From Pseudomonas sp. MYb327 (GTDB lineage: Bacteria; Pseudomonadota; Gammaproteobacteria; Pseudomonadales; Pseudomonadaceae): a stretch of DNA of 64,000 nt. Both the position numbers and the translations under genes were made by a program. Positions 45,032-52,740 of this stretch are shown here, in pieces. The stretch lies in NCBI RefSeq assembly GCF_040438925.1, contig NZ_CP159258.1, positions 441,001 to 505,000 on the forward strand, given 5' to 3'. Each line of letters opens with the position of its first letter. The first letter of the stretch is position 1. Below the pieces are notes generated by a model. The model was not told where the DNA came from and ran no database searches. It was given only the letters and a program-made list of their open reading frames with translations.

Positions 45032-45214
45032 CTACGGCTGTACCAGCATGAAACGCTCCTGGCCCATCAGCGCAATCGCGTAGCGCACATGCAGACCACC
45101 TCGTTCCCAGACGAGCGTTTTGGAGATCCTGGCGTTAAGTATCTGCGCGTAGTAAGTACAGGCTTCGTCGAGATTCTTGACCAGTACATCTACGTGACTG
45201 AATTTCAGATCCAT
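45032..45214 (-). pseudogene. Truncated VOC (glyoxalase-fold) gene
   Basis: ATG 45214 after AGGAGGACTGCAA; 'MDLKFSHVDVLVKNLDEACT', 'YYAQILNARISKTLVWERGG' and 'ALMGQERFMLVQP', then TAG. The frame continues past the stop with 'VGNLKELLKSSGE', the expected next segment, before decaying. So a premature stop removes the second half of a normal ~130-residue protein. Confidence 0.7.
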
Positions 45215-45381
45215 TTGCAGTCCTCCTGTTGAAACGGCGTCAATGGTAAACACGACATAGCGTTTTCCTCGATGCTTCGCTGATCGAACACGTTTATCCA
45301 AAGTCGTAGTGAAATATCAAAACGACACTGGTAATGTCCTGGCCACGTTCGTCAAACCATTAAGGGATGGAGGCGAAAATA

Positions 45382-45420
45382 GAAGCCCTGGAGCCGCGAA
45401 CCTCCGGGGCTTCGTTTTTT
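45382..45420. terminator. Terminator-like hairpin
   Basis: GAAGCCCTGGAG...CTCCGGGGCTTC with one mismatch, followed on the plus strand by GTTTTTT (45414-45420) and on the minus strand by TATTTT. Positioned to end the FRG-gene message on the minus strand. Confidence 0.65.
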
Positions 45421-45592
45421 CTACGCAGCAGCCACGTGGGCAATCAAGATATAGCTTCACAGCGGACTGACGTGACTGGCTCCGACGGCGTGGTTTATCG
45501 GGTCGTAGCCGGGGGCGAAAACTGATTGTGAGCCAAGCGTATGGACGGCCTAAGCCCACTCGGTGATCCGCACGGCTGAGTATGCGGCTTCG

Positions 45593-46897
45593 TTACTCGA
45601 AGCCTTTGGGATCCCTCAGGAACTCTTCGGCGATGTGCAGTGCGCTGATGTGATGTGCATGGACGATGGGATTGCCGCATGAACAATCTGTGGTCTTCGC
45701 TTCCCGTGTCCACACTCCGCTTGCCTGCCTTCGATATGTCCAGCCCGTGATGAAGCCGGCGCCGGTCAGTCGGAGTCCTGGGTGTTTGACGGTGAGTTCA
45801 CAGACCTCAAATAGGTCGGGCCCGCGAGGTATGACACCAACGCCCTTCTGGTAGAGCGTCAGGTGATTTAGGGTCGGATGCTTGATCAACGTGTCTGCTT
45901 CGAATGCTACCGTGCCATTCACATTGATTAGCTTCTCGATCTCAGGGAAGCGAAGGGGCTTGCTCGTGTCGGCTGAGCCATAGAGCACCATGTCCGGAAT
46001 TTCGACGAAGATTCCACTGTGAGGGTTACCATCAATCGAATCCTGGGTATCCAGAATCCTTGCACCACGATAGTACGCCGTTTGCGCACCTGCGATTTTC
46101 ACAAAGCTCGGATGGTATTCCGGAAGCTCCAGTGTTCGCTTGAACGCAGGCAGATTTTTGAGGCTTGCCTCAGACTTGATCTCCTCCCAAGGTAAGCCCA
46201 GCAGTGATGTCAAGATCGGATCTTCTGCGGGAGAGGGAAAGAGCGTGTTCGTGTCGGTTAAGCCAAGGGCAGCGGCATATGCCTGCAGAACGTCGCTCGG
46301 GACAGTGATTTGTGCGAGAAAGCAATTCTGTGGAATCGGATCGTGCAGAGGGCCGAGAAGCCAAGCTGACTGAGCCACGGTGCGAGGTCTGTAGCCCTCA
46401 ATGGTCAACGTAGCCAAGTTGACTAGGCCTACGTGATTAGCGGCCTGCTTGTTTAGCACATACAAATGGCCAGTGCCGATCACAGGTGCATAGCGAGCCA
46501 TGCGCTTTCTGACCATCACCGCCCGCTCGTCACAGTCCTCGCACAACTCCAGAGTGGTCGCTTCAGTGTATTTGTGGCTGGCAAACCACGCAGCTACAGC
46601 TGGGCTGGAGGTGCAATCCACGTAAAACGAACGCCACCCGTAGTGTTGAAGGAGGGCCTGCTGGTAGCCAAAGTCTGCTCGATGTTTGGCGATGTATGCG
46701 TCCAACACGCTTTGGGAGTAGCGGCACCATTTGAGCATTTCGCTTGGTATGCAACCCTTTCTATCGAAGGACGTGCCGATGGAGGGGGTTCCCACCTCAC
46801 CGTAATGGGTGGTCTGGCCACGAAACAAAACATCCGCACCGAAGCTCCCAATGAGCTGGTTTAACTCGTCGACGCTTTTCGCTGCATATTGCTTCAA
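45593..46897 (-). CDS. FRG-domain protein
   Basis: 434 residues. The N-terminal FRG domain shows 'VLFRGQTTHYG' (the F-x-R-G signature) near residue 24 and 'LLQHYGWRSFYVDCTSSPAV' with 'AAWFASHKY' near residue 83-110, matching the family's Q-H-[YHF]-G...D-[WC]-T...A-x-x-F-A pattern. FRG proteins are frequent in defence islands; some resemble ADP-ribosyl-type folds, but no activity can be claimed. C-terminus has a CSCGNPIVHAHH patch that may bind metal. TTG start at 46897 with a strong GGGAGG site. Confidence 0.8.
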   Translation of the reverse strand: MKQYAAKSVDELNQLIGSFGADVLFRGQTTHYGEVGTPSIGTSFDRKGCIPSEMLKWCRYSQSVLDAYIAKHRADFGYQQALLQHYGWRSFYVDCTSSPAVAAWFASHKYTEATTLELCEDCDERAVMVRKRMARYAPVIGTGHLYVLNKQAANHVGLVNLATLTIEGYRPRTVAQSAWLLGPLHDPIPQNCFLAQITVPSDVLQAYAAALGLTDTNTLFPSPAEDPILTSLLGLPWEEIKSEASLKNLPAFKRTLELPEYHPSFVKIAGAQTAYYRGARILDTQDSIDGNPHSGIFVEIPDMVLYGSADTSKPLRFPEIEKLINVNGTVAFEADTLIKHPTLNHLTLYQKGVGVIPRGPDLFEVCELTVKHPGLRLTGAGFITGWTYRRQASGVWTREAKTTDCSCGNPIVHAHHISALHIAEEFLRDPKGFE

Positions 46898-47146
46898 GGT
46901 GCCTCCCTCCCTCGCGATCGCGTATGGCGTTCGTGATTACCTGTGCCCTACAGATTCGCTACAACGAGCAGCGCAAGCTGAGACGCCAGCATTCTTGCAC
47001 AGGCATGGTGTCGCTGAGGAGCTTCTGCAAGCCGTGCAGATAGAGGCCGGTAATATCAGGTTATGCCTTGGGGTGCTTTCTCAGTCGCCGGTTTGATACC
47101 GTGCTAGCGGTTCGACCCCAAGTAGCCTGTTCAGAAGGAATCAGTC

Positions 47147-47548
47147 ATGTTGATGTTTAGGAAGTACAGCCCGAGGTTCGCCAGTGAGGGGGAAATTGCT
47201 GCGCAGCGCTATGCCAACAAGCTGGTGTGGCCCGGTCGTGTGGTTTCCTTACTACTCGCGTTTCCGCTAACGCAGTGGCTTGCAGCGATTCTCGGAATCG
47301 TTATGGGGCTGATCGTCTATGCGGTAGGGGGGGATTTTCGGAAACATGAGAAAGCGCTCGCCGGGCAGACCCCTTTCTGGCGTCGGCTCTGGCTGATGAA
47401 GGGTGGTGCAACGTTCTTGGGTTGTACCGTCGTTGCTGCCGGCGTGGCGCTGGGTCAGACAGATTGGTTGGGCAAGGCGCATGCGTTTCATGAGGTCGCC
47501 CAATCAGCTATGACATTCGTGACCCTTACCGAAGCGTTGTTTAAGTAA
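47147..47548 (+). CDS. Membrane protein, 133 aa
   Basis: Three hydrophobic helices: 'GRVVSLLLAFPLTQWLAAIL' running into 'GIVMGLIVYAVGG', then 'GATFLGCTVVAAGVALGQ', with a charged loop 'DFRKHEKALAGQTPFWRRLW'. Site CAGAAGGAATCAGTC before ATG. Convergent with the CD-NTase operon and separated from it by a strong hairpin. No family recognised; could be an independent small cargo gene. Confidence 0.65.
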   Translation: MLMFRKYSPRFASEGEIAAQRYANKLVWPGRVVSLLLAFPLTQWLAAILGIVMGLIVYAVGGDFRKHEKALAGQTPFWRRLWLMKGGATFLGCTVVAAGVALGQTDWLGKAHAFHEVAQSAMTFVTLTEALFK

Positions 47549-47557
47549 ACGACCTGC

Positions 47558-47582
47558 GAGAGGTCGGTCACTCCGACCTCTC
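47558..47582. terminator. Bidirectional hairpin
   Basis: Perfect 10-bp stem GAGAGGTCGG (47558-47567) with CCGACCTCTC (47573-47582), 5-nt loop, between the converging membrane-protein and CD-NTase genes. No long T run. Confidence 0.7.
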
Positions 47583-47635
47583 ATGCCCGTTCCGGGGAAG
47601 CGCTCCTCGCACGTTCTTTTTCCTGACAATCGTAT

Positions 47636-48919
47636 TCAGATCGGCACAATGATCCGACTGCGGGCTACACAAACATTGTCTTTCACTGCGTAGCATTCCA
47701 CGTAATGATCGCCTTGGAAGGTGGAGTGCTCGGTGATTTGGCTGTGGCCGCTGTCGATACGGATCTCGCCGCGAATCATGTTTCGCTCGATAGCCTGCGG
47801 GCCAACATTCTTAACCTTCCAGTAGATCTTATAGGGTGGCGGCACATCGATCTCGGCGACCCAGAATGTCAACTCACGCTGCTTCGGAATCCGGTAGGTC
47901 ATGACGCGAGACATGAGATTGCGAAGTCGGTCACCCTCGTTCTTAACCGAGCAATCGATGCGTAGGGTGTACTGTATGTCGAGGCTGAATTTTTGACCGA
48001 TGAACTGCTCGACGTTCTTGACGCGGTTTTCCTCGATGGCCTGCTTTTTTTCCTGCTCGACGTATTCGGGGAAATGCTCGCCAAACACCGTGCTCCACCG
48101 CTCATGAGCAACCTCGGCATCGCCCAGGGCCTCCTGTAAGCGCCTCAGCGCCTTTTTGGCTTTGGGGTGGAAGTTTCCTGATTTGGTGACGATGGAGCCG
48201 CTACCGGGTGCACGCCACTGTTCCTTGTTCTCATCGATATCTACCAGATACGCGAAGAAATCCCGAGTCATTTCGCTGTAAGCGGCATAGGACTTGGTGT
48301 CGTAGTCCGTGGTGCTCTTTAGGAACTGGTAGCACAGGGTATCGATGAGCATCCCCTTTAGCGGCACGCCATGATCGTTCTTCCAGGCTCGCACCATTTT
48401 GCAAAGACGCTTGAGGTTATGATTTTTGTCCTGGTTTAGCGTGTTGATCTCATCGATTTCAGCGACCGGGTTGCAAGTTTCCCAGCTGCCTCCGTCATTG
48501 GCATCCGGATAGGTGTAACTGCCATCCTCATGATCGAATGCCGGGAGAACCTCCACCACGTAGTCCGAGAAATTTATCGACACCACCTGCTGCTGGGCCC
48601 TCACCTCATGGTTCGGGAAGCGCTCTTTCAGAGCAAGCCGGATCTCACCCAGCAACGACGACTGCTTATTGTTCTCGTAGCGCTGGAAGCGATCGTATAC
48701 CGACCACGGCAGCACGAACGCCATGTCCAGGTCGCTTACGCCGTGCACTGCGGTATGTCGACCGTACGAGCCGACCTGACGGCAGTGCAGGGTTTCTGAG
48801 GCACTGTCGTAGTATTTTCCGTTTAGCTTCTCGGTGATCTGCCGGTAGCTTTTGGAGATCTCGTCGGCATTTTTGACCGCCAGGTTTCTACGAAACTGTT
48901 CGAAAAGCTCTTTACTCAT
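47636..48919 (-). CDS. CD-NTase (cGAS/DncV-like) with AGS-C sensor domain
   Basis: Nucleotide second-messenger synthase of the SMODS/CD-NTase superfamily. 427 residues. Polymerase-beta-type motif 'VGSYGRHTAVHGVSDLDMAF' gives Gly50-Ser51 and the metal pair Asp63/Asp65. The third acidic position appears as Glu123 in 'VVEVLPAFD' rather than Asp. The C-terminal ~85 residues ('RELTFWVAEIDVPPPYKIYW', 'HYVECYAVKDNVCVARSRII') fit the AGS-C beta-rich sensor domain. Overlaps the SLATT gene by 8 bp, so translation is coupled. Predicted to make a cyclic or linear oligonucleotide on phage infection that opens the SLATT protein. Confidence 0.88.
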   Translation of the reverse strand: MSKELFEQFRRNLAVKNADEISKSYRQITEKLNGKYYDSASETLHCRQVGSYGRHTAVHGVSDLDMAFVLPWSVYDRFQRYENNKQSSLLGEIRLALKERFPNHEVRAQQQVVSINFSDYVVEVLPAFDHEDGSYTYPDANDGGSWETCNPVAEIDEINTLNQDKNHNLKRLCKMVRAWKNDHGVPLKGMLIDTLCYQFLKSTTDYDTKSYAAYSEMTRDFFAYLVDIDENKEQWRAPGSGSIVTKSGNFHPKAKKALRRLQEALGDAEVAHERWSTVFGEHFPEYVEQEKKQAIEENRVKNVEQFIGQKFSLDIQYTLRIDCSVKNEGDRLRNLMSRVMTYRIPKQRELTFWVAEIDVPPPYKIYWKVKNVGPQAIERNMIRGEIRIDSGHSQITEHSTFQGDHYVECYAVKDNVCVARSRIIVPI

Positions 48920-49532
48920 TGGTGCAGACTTCCTTCAGGGAGAGTAGAAGTTCCGGGTGTGCGGTAAGCCATGACCCGCCCACCAAAGCGATCAGAATCA
49001 CTACGATCAGTGCGTAAGCTGAAAACGGGATTTTGTCCCTGAAGAACGTAAATTCACGGTGTTCTGCGATCCAGTCGATCTGTTGATCCCAAAAGAATTT
49101 TTTATGAGCAAGCCAGCCCGAAAACAGAATGTGCTTCCTCTGGCAGGCCGATCGGAAATCAGTGGTGATTTGATCCAGTTCTGCTTGATCGGCTACGGTG
49201 AATTGCTGGTTGGATGTGCAACGGGCCGACATGCCTTTCAACTGATCAAGCAACTGAGTCAGCTTGTTCCCAGCCTGAAAATATTGCTCTTTGGTGTCTG
49301 CGTAGTAGGTGATGTAAAGGCTACAAATGCCGATCACCGTGATGAGCGCTGAGACATGTTTTGCCGCCAAAAAATCGATGTAGAGCGCGAGCACACCAAT
49401 CACCAAAGAGACCAGGCCGATCCATCCAGGGGCTTTCTCCACAATGTCGTAGGTGGAAAAGTGAAGTTTGGCGGAGTAACCGACGTCGTATGCCTTCTCG
49501 GCGATCAACTTCAGCGCAACCTGCTGATCCAT
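48912..49532 (-). CDS. SLATT-family membrane effector
   Basis: 206 residues. Two close membrane helices ('GWIGLVSLVIGVLALYIDF', 'VSALITVIGICSLYITYYA'), a long amphipathic helical region ('QYFQAGNKLTQLLDQLKG'), and a third helix near the end ('FSAYALIVVILIALVGGSWL'). SLATT proteins are the membrane-disrupting effectors paired with SMODS/CD-NTases; binding of the nucleotide is expected to trigger pore formation or depolarisation. Start ATG 49532, site AGGTAAGCT, 5 bp after the stop of the upstream 53-aa gene; overlaps the CD-NTase start. Confidence 0.85.
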   Translation of the reverse strand: MDQQVALKLIAEKAYDVGYSAKLHFSTYDIVEKAPGWIGLVSLVIGVLALYIDFLAAKHVSALITVIGICSLYITYYADTKEQYFQAGNKLTQLLDQLKGMSARCTSNQQFTVADQAELDQITTDFRSACQRKHILFSGWLAHKKFFWDQQIDWIAEHREFTFFRDKIPFSAYALIVVILIALVGGSWLTAHPELLLSLKEVCTNE

Positions 49533-49537
49533 ATAGC

Positions 49538-49699
49538 TTACCTGCAGTGAATGAGCGTCATGCCGACGTGGGTGGCTTCTGAGTAGATGGAGCCTTCGTA
49601 GATGTAGGCTACTGGACGACCGCAGTAAGCATACAAATGCTCGTTATCATCGGTATACGCTATTGGCGTACGTTCGCGATCATAGAAATCTAGGTTCAT
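49538..49699 (-). CDS. 4-fold beta-flower-like protein, 53 aa
   Basis: MNLDFYDRERTPIAYTDD, then 'HLYAYCGRPVAYIYEGSIYS' and 'EATHVGMTLIHCR'. The repeated pattern (x-I-A-Y..., L-Y-x-Y-x-G-x-P-V-A-Y-I, I-Y-S, H-V-G) fits the small beta-flower domain sometimes found fused to or beside SLATT-type genes; this assignment is from pattern only. ATG 49699, site AAGAAGGGTTTTG. Five bases separate its TAA from the SLATT ATG, so it is in the same operon. May be an accessory or inhibitor of the effector. Confidence 0.65.
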   Translation of the reverse strand: MNLDFYDRERTPIAYTDDNEHLYAYCGRPVAYIYEGSIYSEATHVGMTLIHCR

Positions 49700-49730
49700 C
49701 AAAACCCTTCTTTTAGGAGCGAGGGAGTGC

Positions 49731-49748
49731 AGGGCACGGCTGTGCCCT
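49731..49748. terminator. GC-rich hairpin inside the CD-NTase operon
   Basis: AGGGCAC-GGCT-GTGCCCT, perfect 7-bp stem with tetraloop, between the 48-aa and 53-aa genes. Not followed by a T run, so more likely a processing or partial attenuation site than a full terminator. Confidence 0.5.
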
Positions 49749-49769
49749 GAGCTCTGTTAAGCGGTCAAA

Positions 49770-49916
49770 TTATTTGGCCGCTTTGGGGCGAATGACGATA
49801 CGGAACGGCTGACCGTTCGCACGTCGAATCACCTTCCCCGATTTGGTGGTGATGGTCATGCGGTAGATGACCTCGCCTTCCTCGTCGGGTTTTTCGAACA
49901 TCTCAAGCTGGGACAT
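49770..49916 (-). CDS. First gene of the CD-NTase operon, 48 aa
   Basis: MSQLEMFEKPDEEGEVIYRM, 'TITTKSGKVIRRANGQPFRI' and 'VIRPKAAK'. Strong ribosome site AGTAGGAGACATTTT. An acidic N-terminus followed by a basic beta-rich part; the 'KSGKVIRRANGQPFRIVIRP' segment is typical of a short beta-sheet protein. No family recognised. It lies 70 bp ahead of the 53-aa gene on the same strand. Its conservation beside CD-NTase genes would decide its role. Confidence 0.6.
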   Translation of the reverse strand: MSQLEMFEKPDEEGEVIYRMTITTKSGKVIRRANGQPFRIVIRPKAAK

Positions 49917-50049
49917 AAAATGTCTCCTACTGAGGTGGCTCGAACACAAAACTCGCTCCCTTGCGAAAGAAGCCCACAGGGGCTACCATCGCGAAGCTTC
50001 TCAACAAAGCGCGAGAGACATCTGGAACCTGTTCAGACGTCTTTTACCG

Positions 50050-50082
50050 AAGGCCGGTCAAGTTCGTACCTTGACTGGCCTT
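50050..50082 (+). terminator. Hairpin in CapW/CD-NTase intergenic region
   Basis: AAGGCCGGTCAAG (50050-50062) pairs with CTTGACTGGCCTT (50070-50082), 13 bp with one G-T, loop 7 nt, then TCTGTTTCTG on the plus strand. Works as a terminator in plus direction or a leader hairpin for the minus-strand operon. Confidence 0.55.
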
Positions 50083-50173
50083 TCTGTTTCTGGTGTTCCG
50101 TCATCGCATCCAAACCACCCTTGATATCTCTTCAGGTGCTAGAAATACTGATCAGGTACAACCATATGTGAAT

Positions 50174-50229
50174 CCTATCATCATCATTTTGATTACGTCA
50201 AATCCTCGCGTGCTATGATGGATGATAGG
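50174..50229 (+). promoter_or_regulatory. capW promoter and likely operator
   Basis: Candidate -35 TTGATT (50189-50194) and -10 TATGAT (50214-50219), 19-bp spacer. TTTGA-TTACG-TCAAA (50188-50202) is an inverted repeat over the -35. CCTATCATC (50174-50182) and GATGATAGG (50221-50229) form a wider 9-bp inverted repeat flanking the promoter. This arrangement suits autoregulation by the WYL regulator. Confidence 0.6.
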
Positions 50230-50257
50230 CAATAGAACGACCATGCGGTGGCATGGT

Positions 50258-50305
50258 CAGCAAGACAGCAAGACAGCAAGACAGCAAGACAGCAAGACAG
50301 CAAGA
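50258..50305 (+). repeat. Six tandem copies of an 8-bp unit
   Basis: CAGCAAGA repeated exactly six times in the leader of capW, 25 bp before its ATG. An in-frame ATG at 50253 places the repeats inside a possible N-terminal extension. Eight is not a multiple of three, so copy-number change would shift that frame. Confidence 0.95.
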
Positions 50306-50330
50306 AATTGGATGGTTAGACGGAGAGCAT

Positions 50331-51218
50331 ATGATTGATTTAAGCGAGTACAGCCAGGCGCAACGGGAACGTCTGGTGTACATAGACTTTCGCCTGTATT
50401 TCACAGGCTCCGTCTCGCGGATGGATCTCATGGATCGGTTTGGTGTAGGTGGGGCAGCCGCAACTCGGGATTTCGGTCAGTACCGAGAGATTGCGCCTGA
50501 GAATACAGAGCTCGATTCAGTAACCAAGTTGTATGTGATTCGAAGTACGTTCTCGCCTCTGATAGCCCATTCACCAGAGAGAGTTCTCACTGCACTTTCG
50601 CAGGGATACGGCTATGGTCTCGACTCAGATGAGAAGCCGCTAATCACGCACGAATCTGTATCTCTTCTTAGTAAGCCGAATGTGGAAGTTTTAGCGCCTA
50701 TCACTAGGGCGATACACCTGAAGCAGGTAGTTAAGATCAGCTATACCTCTAGCTCCGGCCAGTCAGAAAGGGAAATCGTACCATTTGCTATCGGTTGTGA
50801 TGGCCTGCGTTGGCACGTCAGAGCCTTTGATCGGAAGCGTGGAAAATTCGGAGACTTCGTTCTGACTCGAATCGGGCAGGCCGAGATCCAGATGGGAGAT
50901 AAACCCAGAAACGAAGAAACCCCTAAGAATGATGACCAGTGGAATCGCATGCTCGAGCTTCCCCTTGTCCCGCATCCCGATAAAGACTCAACAGAGATCG
51001 TGAAGCGTGACTACGACATGCAGGATGGGGTGCTTAAGTTGCGTGTACGAGCTGCTATGGCAGGATACGTTTTGCAGCAATACCACGTGGATTGTTCGGC
51101 AGACCACAGCATTGGGGATAAGGCCTATCGTCTATGGCTAAGAGATCCATTGGCCCTCTATGGTGTAGAAAGCTCGATGTTTGCACCTGGATACAAAAGT
51201 CCGAATAGCGAGAGCTAG
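50331..51218 (+). CDS. capW: CapW/BrxR-type WYL transcriptional regulator
   Basis: 295 residues from ATG 50331, site CGGAGAGC. N-terminal winged-helix part ('YIDFRLYFTGSVSRMDLMDR', 'FGVGGAAATRDFGQYREIAP'). WYL-type domain near residues 130-200 has 'AIHLKQVVKISYTSSSGQSE' and 'GLRWHVRAFDRKRGKFGDFV' with the LTRI end. The C-terminal part is the 'WCX'-like extension ('LRVRAAMAGYVLQQYHVDCS'). CapW/BrxR proteins repress CBASS and BREX operons until infection. Its gene is divergent to the CD-NTase/SLATT operon, so it is the probable regulator of that unit. Confidence 0.85.
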   Translation: MIDLSEYSQAQRERLVYIDFRLYFTGSVSRMDLMDRFGVGGAAATRDFGQYREIAPENTELDSVTKLYVIRSTFSPLIAHSPERVLTALSQGYGYGLDSDEKPLITHESVSLLSKPNVEVLAPITRAIHLKQVVKISYTSSSGQSEREIVPFAIGCDGLRWHVRAFDRKRGKFGDFVLTRIGQAEIQMGDKPRNEETPKNDDQWNRMLELPLVPHPDKDSTEIVKRDYDMQDGVLKLRVRAAMAGYVLQQYHVDCSADHSIGDKAYRLWLRDPLALYGVESSMFAPGYKSPNSES

Positions 51219-51299
51219 AGGGCGGCATATTTGATCCGTCTCGTCCTCGCAGGCCTTCTCGGGGCTGGGTAATTCAGTGCAAGCATTCATTGATAATAA

Positions 51300-51797
51300 A
51301 TGTTGCGACGTAGAGCTGAATCGGCCAAAGCCTCCACTATGGTGCCTCCTAATCGAGCAGTAATGGTCGGACGGGGGCTGTATTGGGGGTTCGCCGGTGA
51401 CTTTGGCATGGCTGCACATTTCCTGATCCCGCAGATAGAAAATATTGTCAGGTATCAGATGAAAGCAGCAGGTCTCAATACCTCAACCGCAAACGCTGAA
51501 GGGATTGTGAACGAGAATGGCCTGAGTACCTTAATGGACGTAGATGGTGTCGACGACGTGCTAGGGGCGGATGTTGCATTCGAAATCAAGGCTCTTTTCT
51601 GTAGCCCCTTTGGCCCCAATTTGAGAAATGTCTTTGCCCATGGTCTGATCGACGATGACGCCTTCTATACAATTCCGATTGTCTACGCCTGGTGGTTCAT
51701 GCTCAAACTAATTTCCACGCCATACTGGAATGGTATGGTCGAGGCGCAGAGGAACGCTCAGCAGGGCTCTGCAAAACCTCCAGAGTCCGGTAGTTGA
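51300..51797 (+). pseudogene. DUF4209 (HEPN-type) C-terminal fragment
   Basis: 'GRGLYWGFAGDFGMAAHFLI', 'PQIENIVRYQMKAAGLNT' and 'NLRNVFAHGLIDDDAF' match the C-terminal domain of DUF4209 proteins. The last has the R-x4-H motif of HEPN nucleases (RNVFAH). Full-length relatives are several hundred residues longer at the N-terminus; here homology begins at 51340 with nothing in front. Probably the remnant of a defence gene. Confidence 0.72.
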
Positions 51798-51927
51798 CTT
51801 GTGGCGTCTATCATTTTTTGCGCTTGCATCGCTTGGGCCATGTGGCCCGGCTCAACTCGATGGTTTACCTGACACCCCGGAGCAACGCCTAGCTGCTATG
51901 TAGTGAGCCAATCTCGTAGGTATACCT

Positions 51928-52170
51928 ATGCCTTACGCAACTCTTACATCTCGCGGCCGAATCACAATCCCAGCTCATGTACGCGACTCGCTCGGTTTGA
52001 AGTCAGGAGACAAAGTTCACTTCTTTGAACTGCCTGATGGCCAGTTCGCGATGGTTGCGGCCATTCATTCTGTGCAAAGCCTCAAGGGCATGATCCGGAA
52101 GCCAAGAATCCCCGTGAGCGTAGCGGACATGAATGCGGCCATCGCTGCTAGAGGTGCAGATGCGAGTTGA
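51928..52170 (+). CDS. SpoVT/AbrB-type antitoxin, orphan
   Basis: 80 residues. 'YATLTSRGRITIPAHVRDSL' and 'GLKSGDKVHFFELPDGQFAM' is the swapped-hairpin AbrB/MazE DNA-binding domain, followed by a helical tail ('RIPVSVADMNAAIAARGADA') typical of PIN-toxin antitoxins. No PIN-toxin frame follows; the frame after it ends within 20 codons and reaches a terminator at 52377. Function as a lone antitoxin or remnant. Confidence 0.78.
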   Translation: MPYATLTSRGRITIPAHVRDSLGLKSGDKVHFFELPDGQFAMVAAIHSVQSLKGMIRKPRIPVSVADMNAAIAARGADAS

Positions 52171-52376
52171 ACCGAACGAAGTCTTTGAGCTCATGGGGCG
52201 ATTAGAGATGGGAGTGCTTGTGTGAGACTGCCCGTGACCGTCTTTTTTGCGGCCAATCCGAAAAATGCGCTTGACGGTGACTGTGTATGGATATACAGTT
52301 ATCGCAATTGCACAGACGGTGCCAATCCTGGACGTAGCTTTTGTGGACGCGCCAGCACGGATCGTGATGCAAGGAG

Positions 52377-52405
52377 AAAAAGTCCCTTAACTGGGGCTTT
52401 TTTTT
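52377..52405 (+). terminator. Rho-independent terminator
   Basis: AAAAAGTCCC (52377-52386) pairs with GGGGCTTTTT (52393-52402), loop TTAACT, T run to 52405. It lies downstream of the orphan antitoxin on the plus strand. Confidence 0.85.
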
Positions 52406-52533
52406 GCCTGAAAATCGAGAGTGAATATGGCGAGCCTACGCGGTGCGCCATAAAGGATGCTGAGCAGGAAGCCAAGGATATCGCTCCTTCGAGCCACCGG
52501 CTCGGCTCAGGACGCCACTTGATTCGCAAATGG

Positions 52534-52740
52534 TTATCGTACGAAACGCTTGAGTGACCGGCGACTCGCTATTACTTGCTCTCGTATCTCGTCAGGATCG
52601 ATCGACATACCGCCGTCCGGTGTAACGCGCAGAGATTTCAGATTGTTGAGATGGGATATGAACGCACGATCTCTCGCTTGCTCACGGCCTGATCTTTTGT
52701 CGCGACAAACCAATCCTATCAATCGATCTATCCACTTCAT
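52534..52740 (-). CDS. Small basic protein, 68 aa
   Basis: MKWIDRLIGLVCRDKRSG, then 'DRAFISHLNNLKSLRVTPDG' and 'MSIDPDEIREQVIASRRSLK'. ATG overlaps the stop of an upstream short frame (ATGA). Helical and basic, so nucleic-acid binding is possible. No family recognised. Confidence 0.5.
   Translation of the reverse strand: MKWIDRLIGLVCRDKRSGREQARDRAFISHLNNLKSLRVTPDGGMSIDPDEIREQVIASRRSLKRFVR

Noticed and set aside
50258..50305. Octamer tract considered as a CRISPR or iteron array
   Set aside because: Copies are contiguous without spacers and only 8 bp; neither CRISPR nor plasmid iteron form, and no replication gene is near.
52222..52557. 111-codon plus-strand frame
   Set aside because: Contains a strong Rho-independent terminator in the middle and has no ribosome site or recognisable domain.
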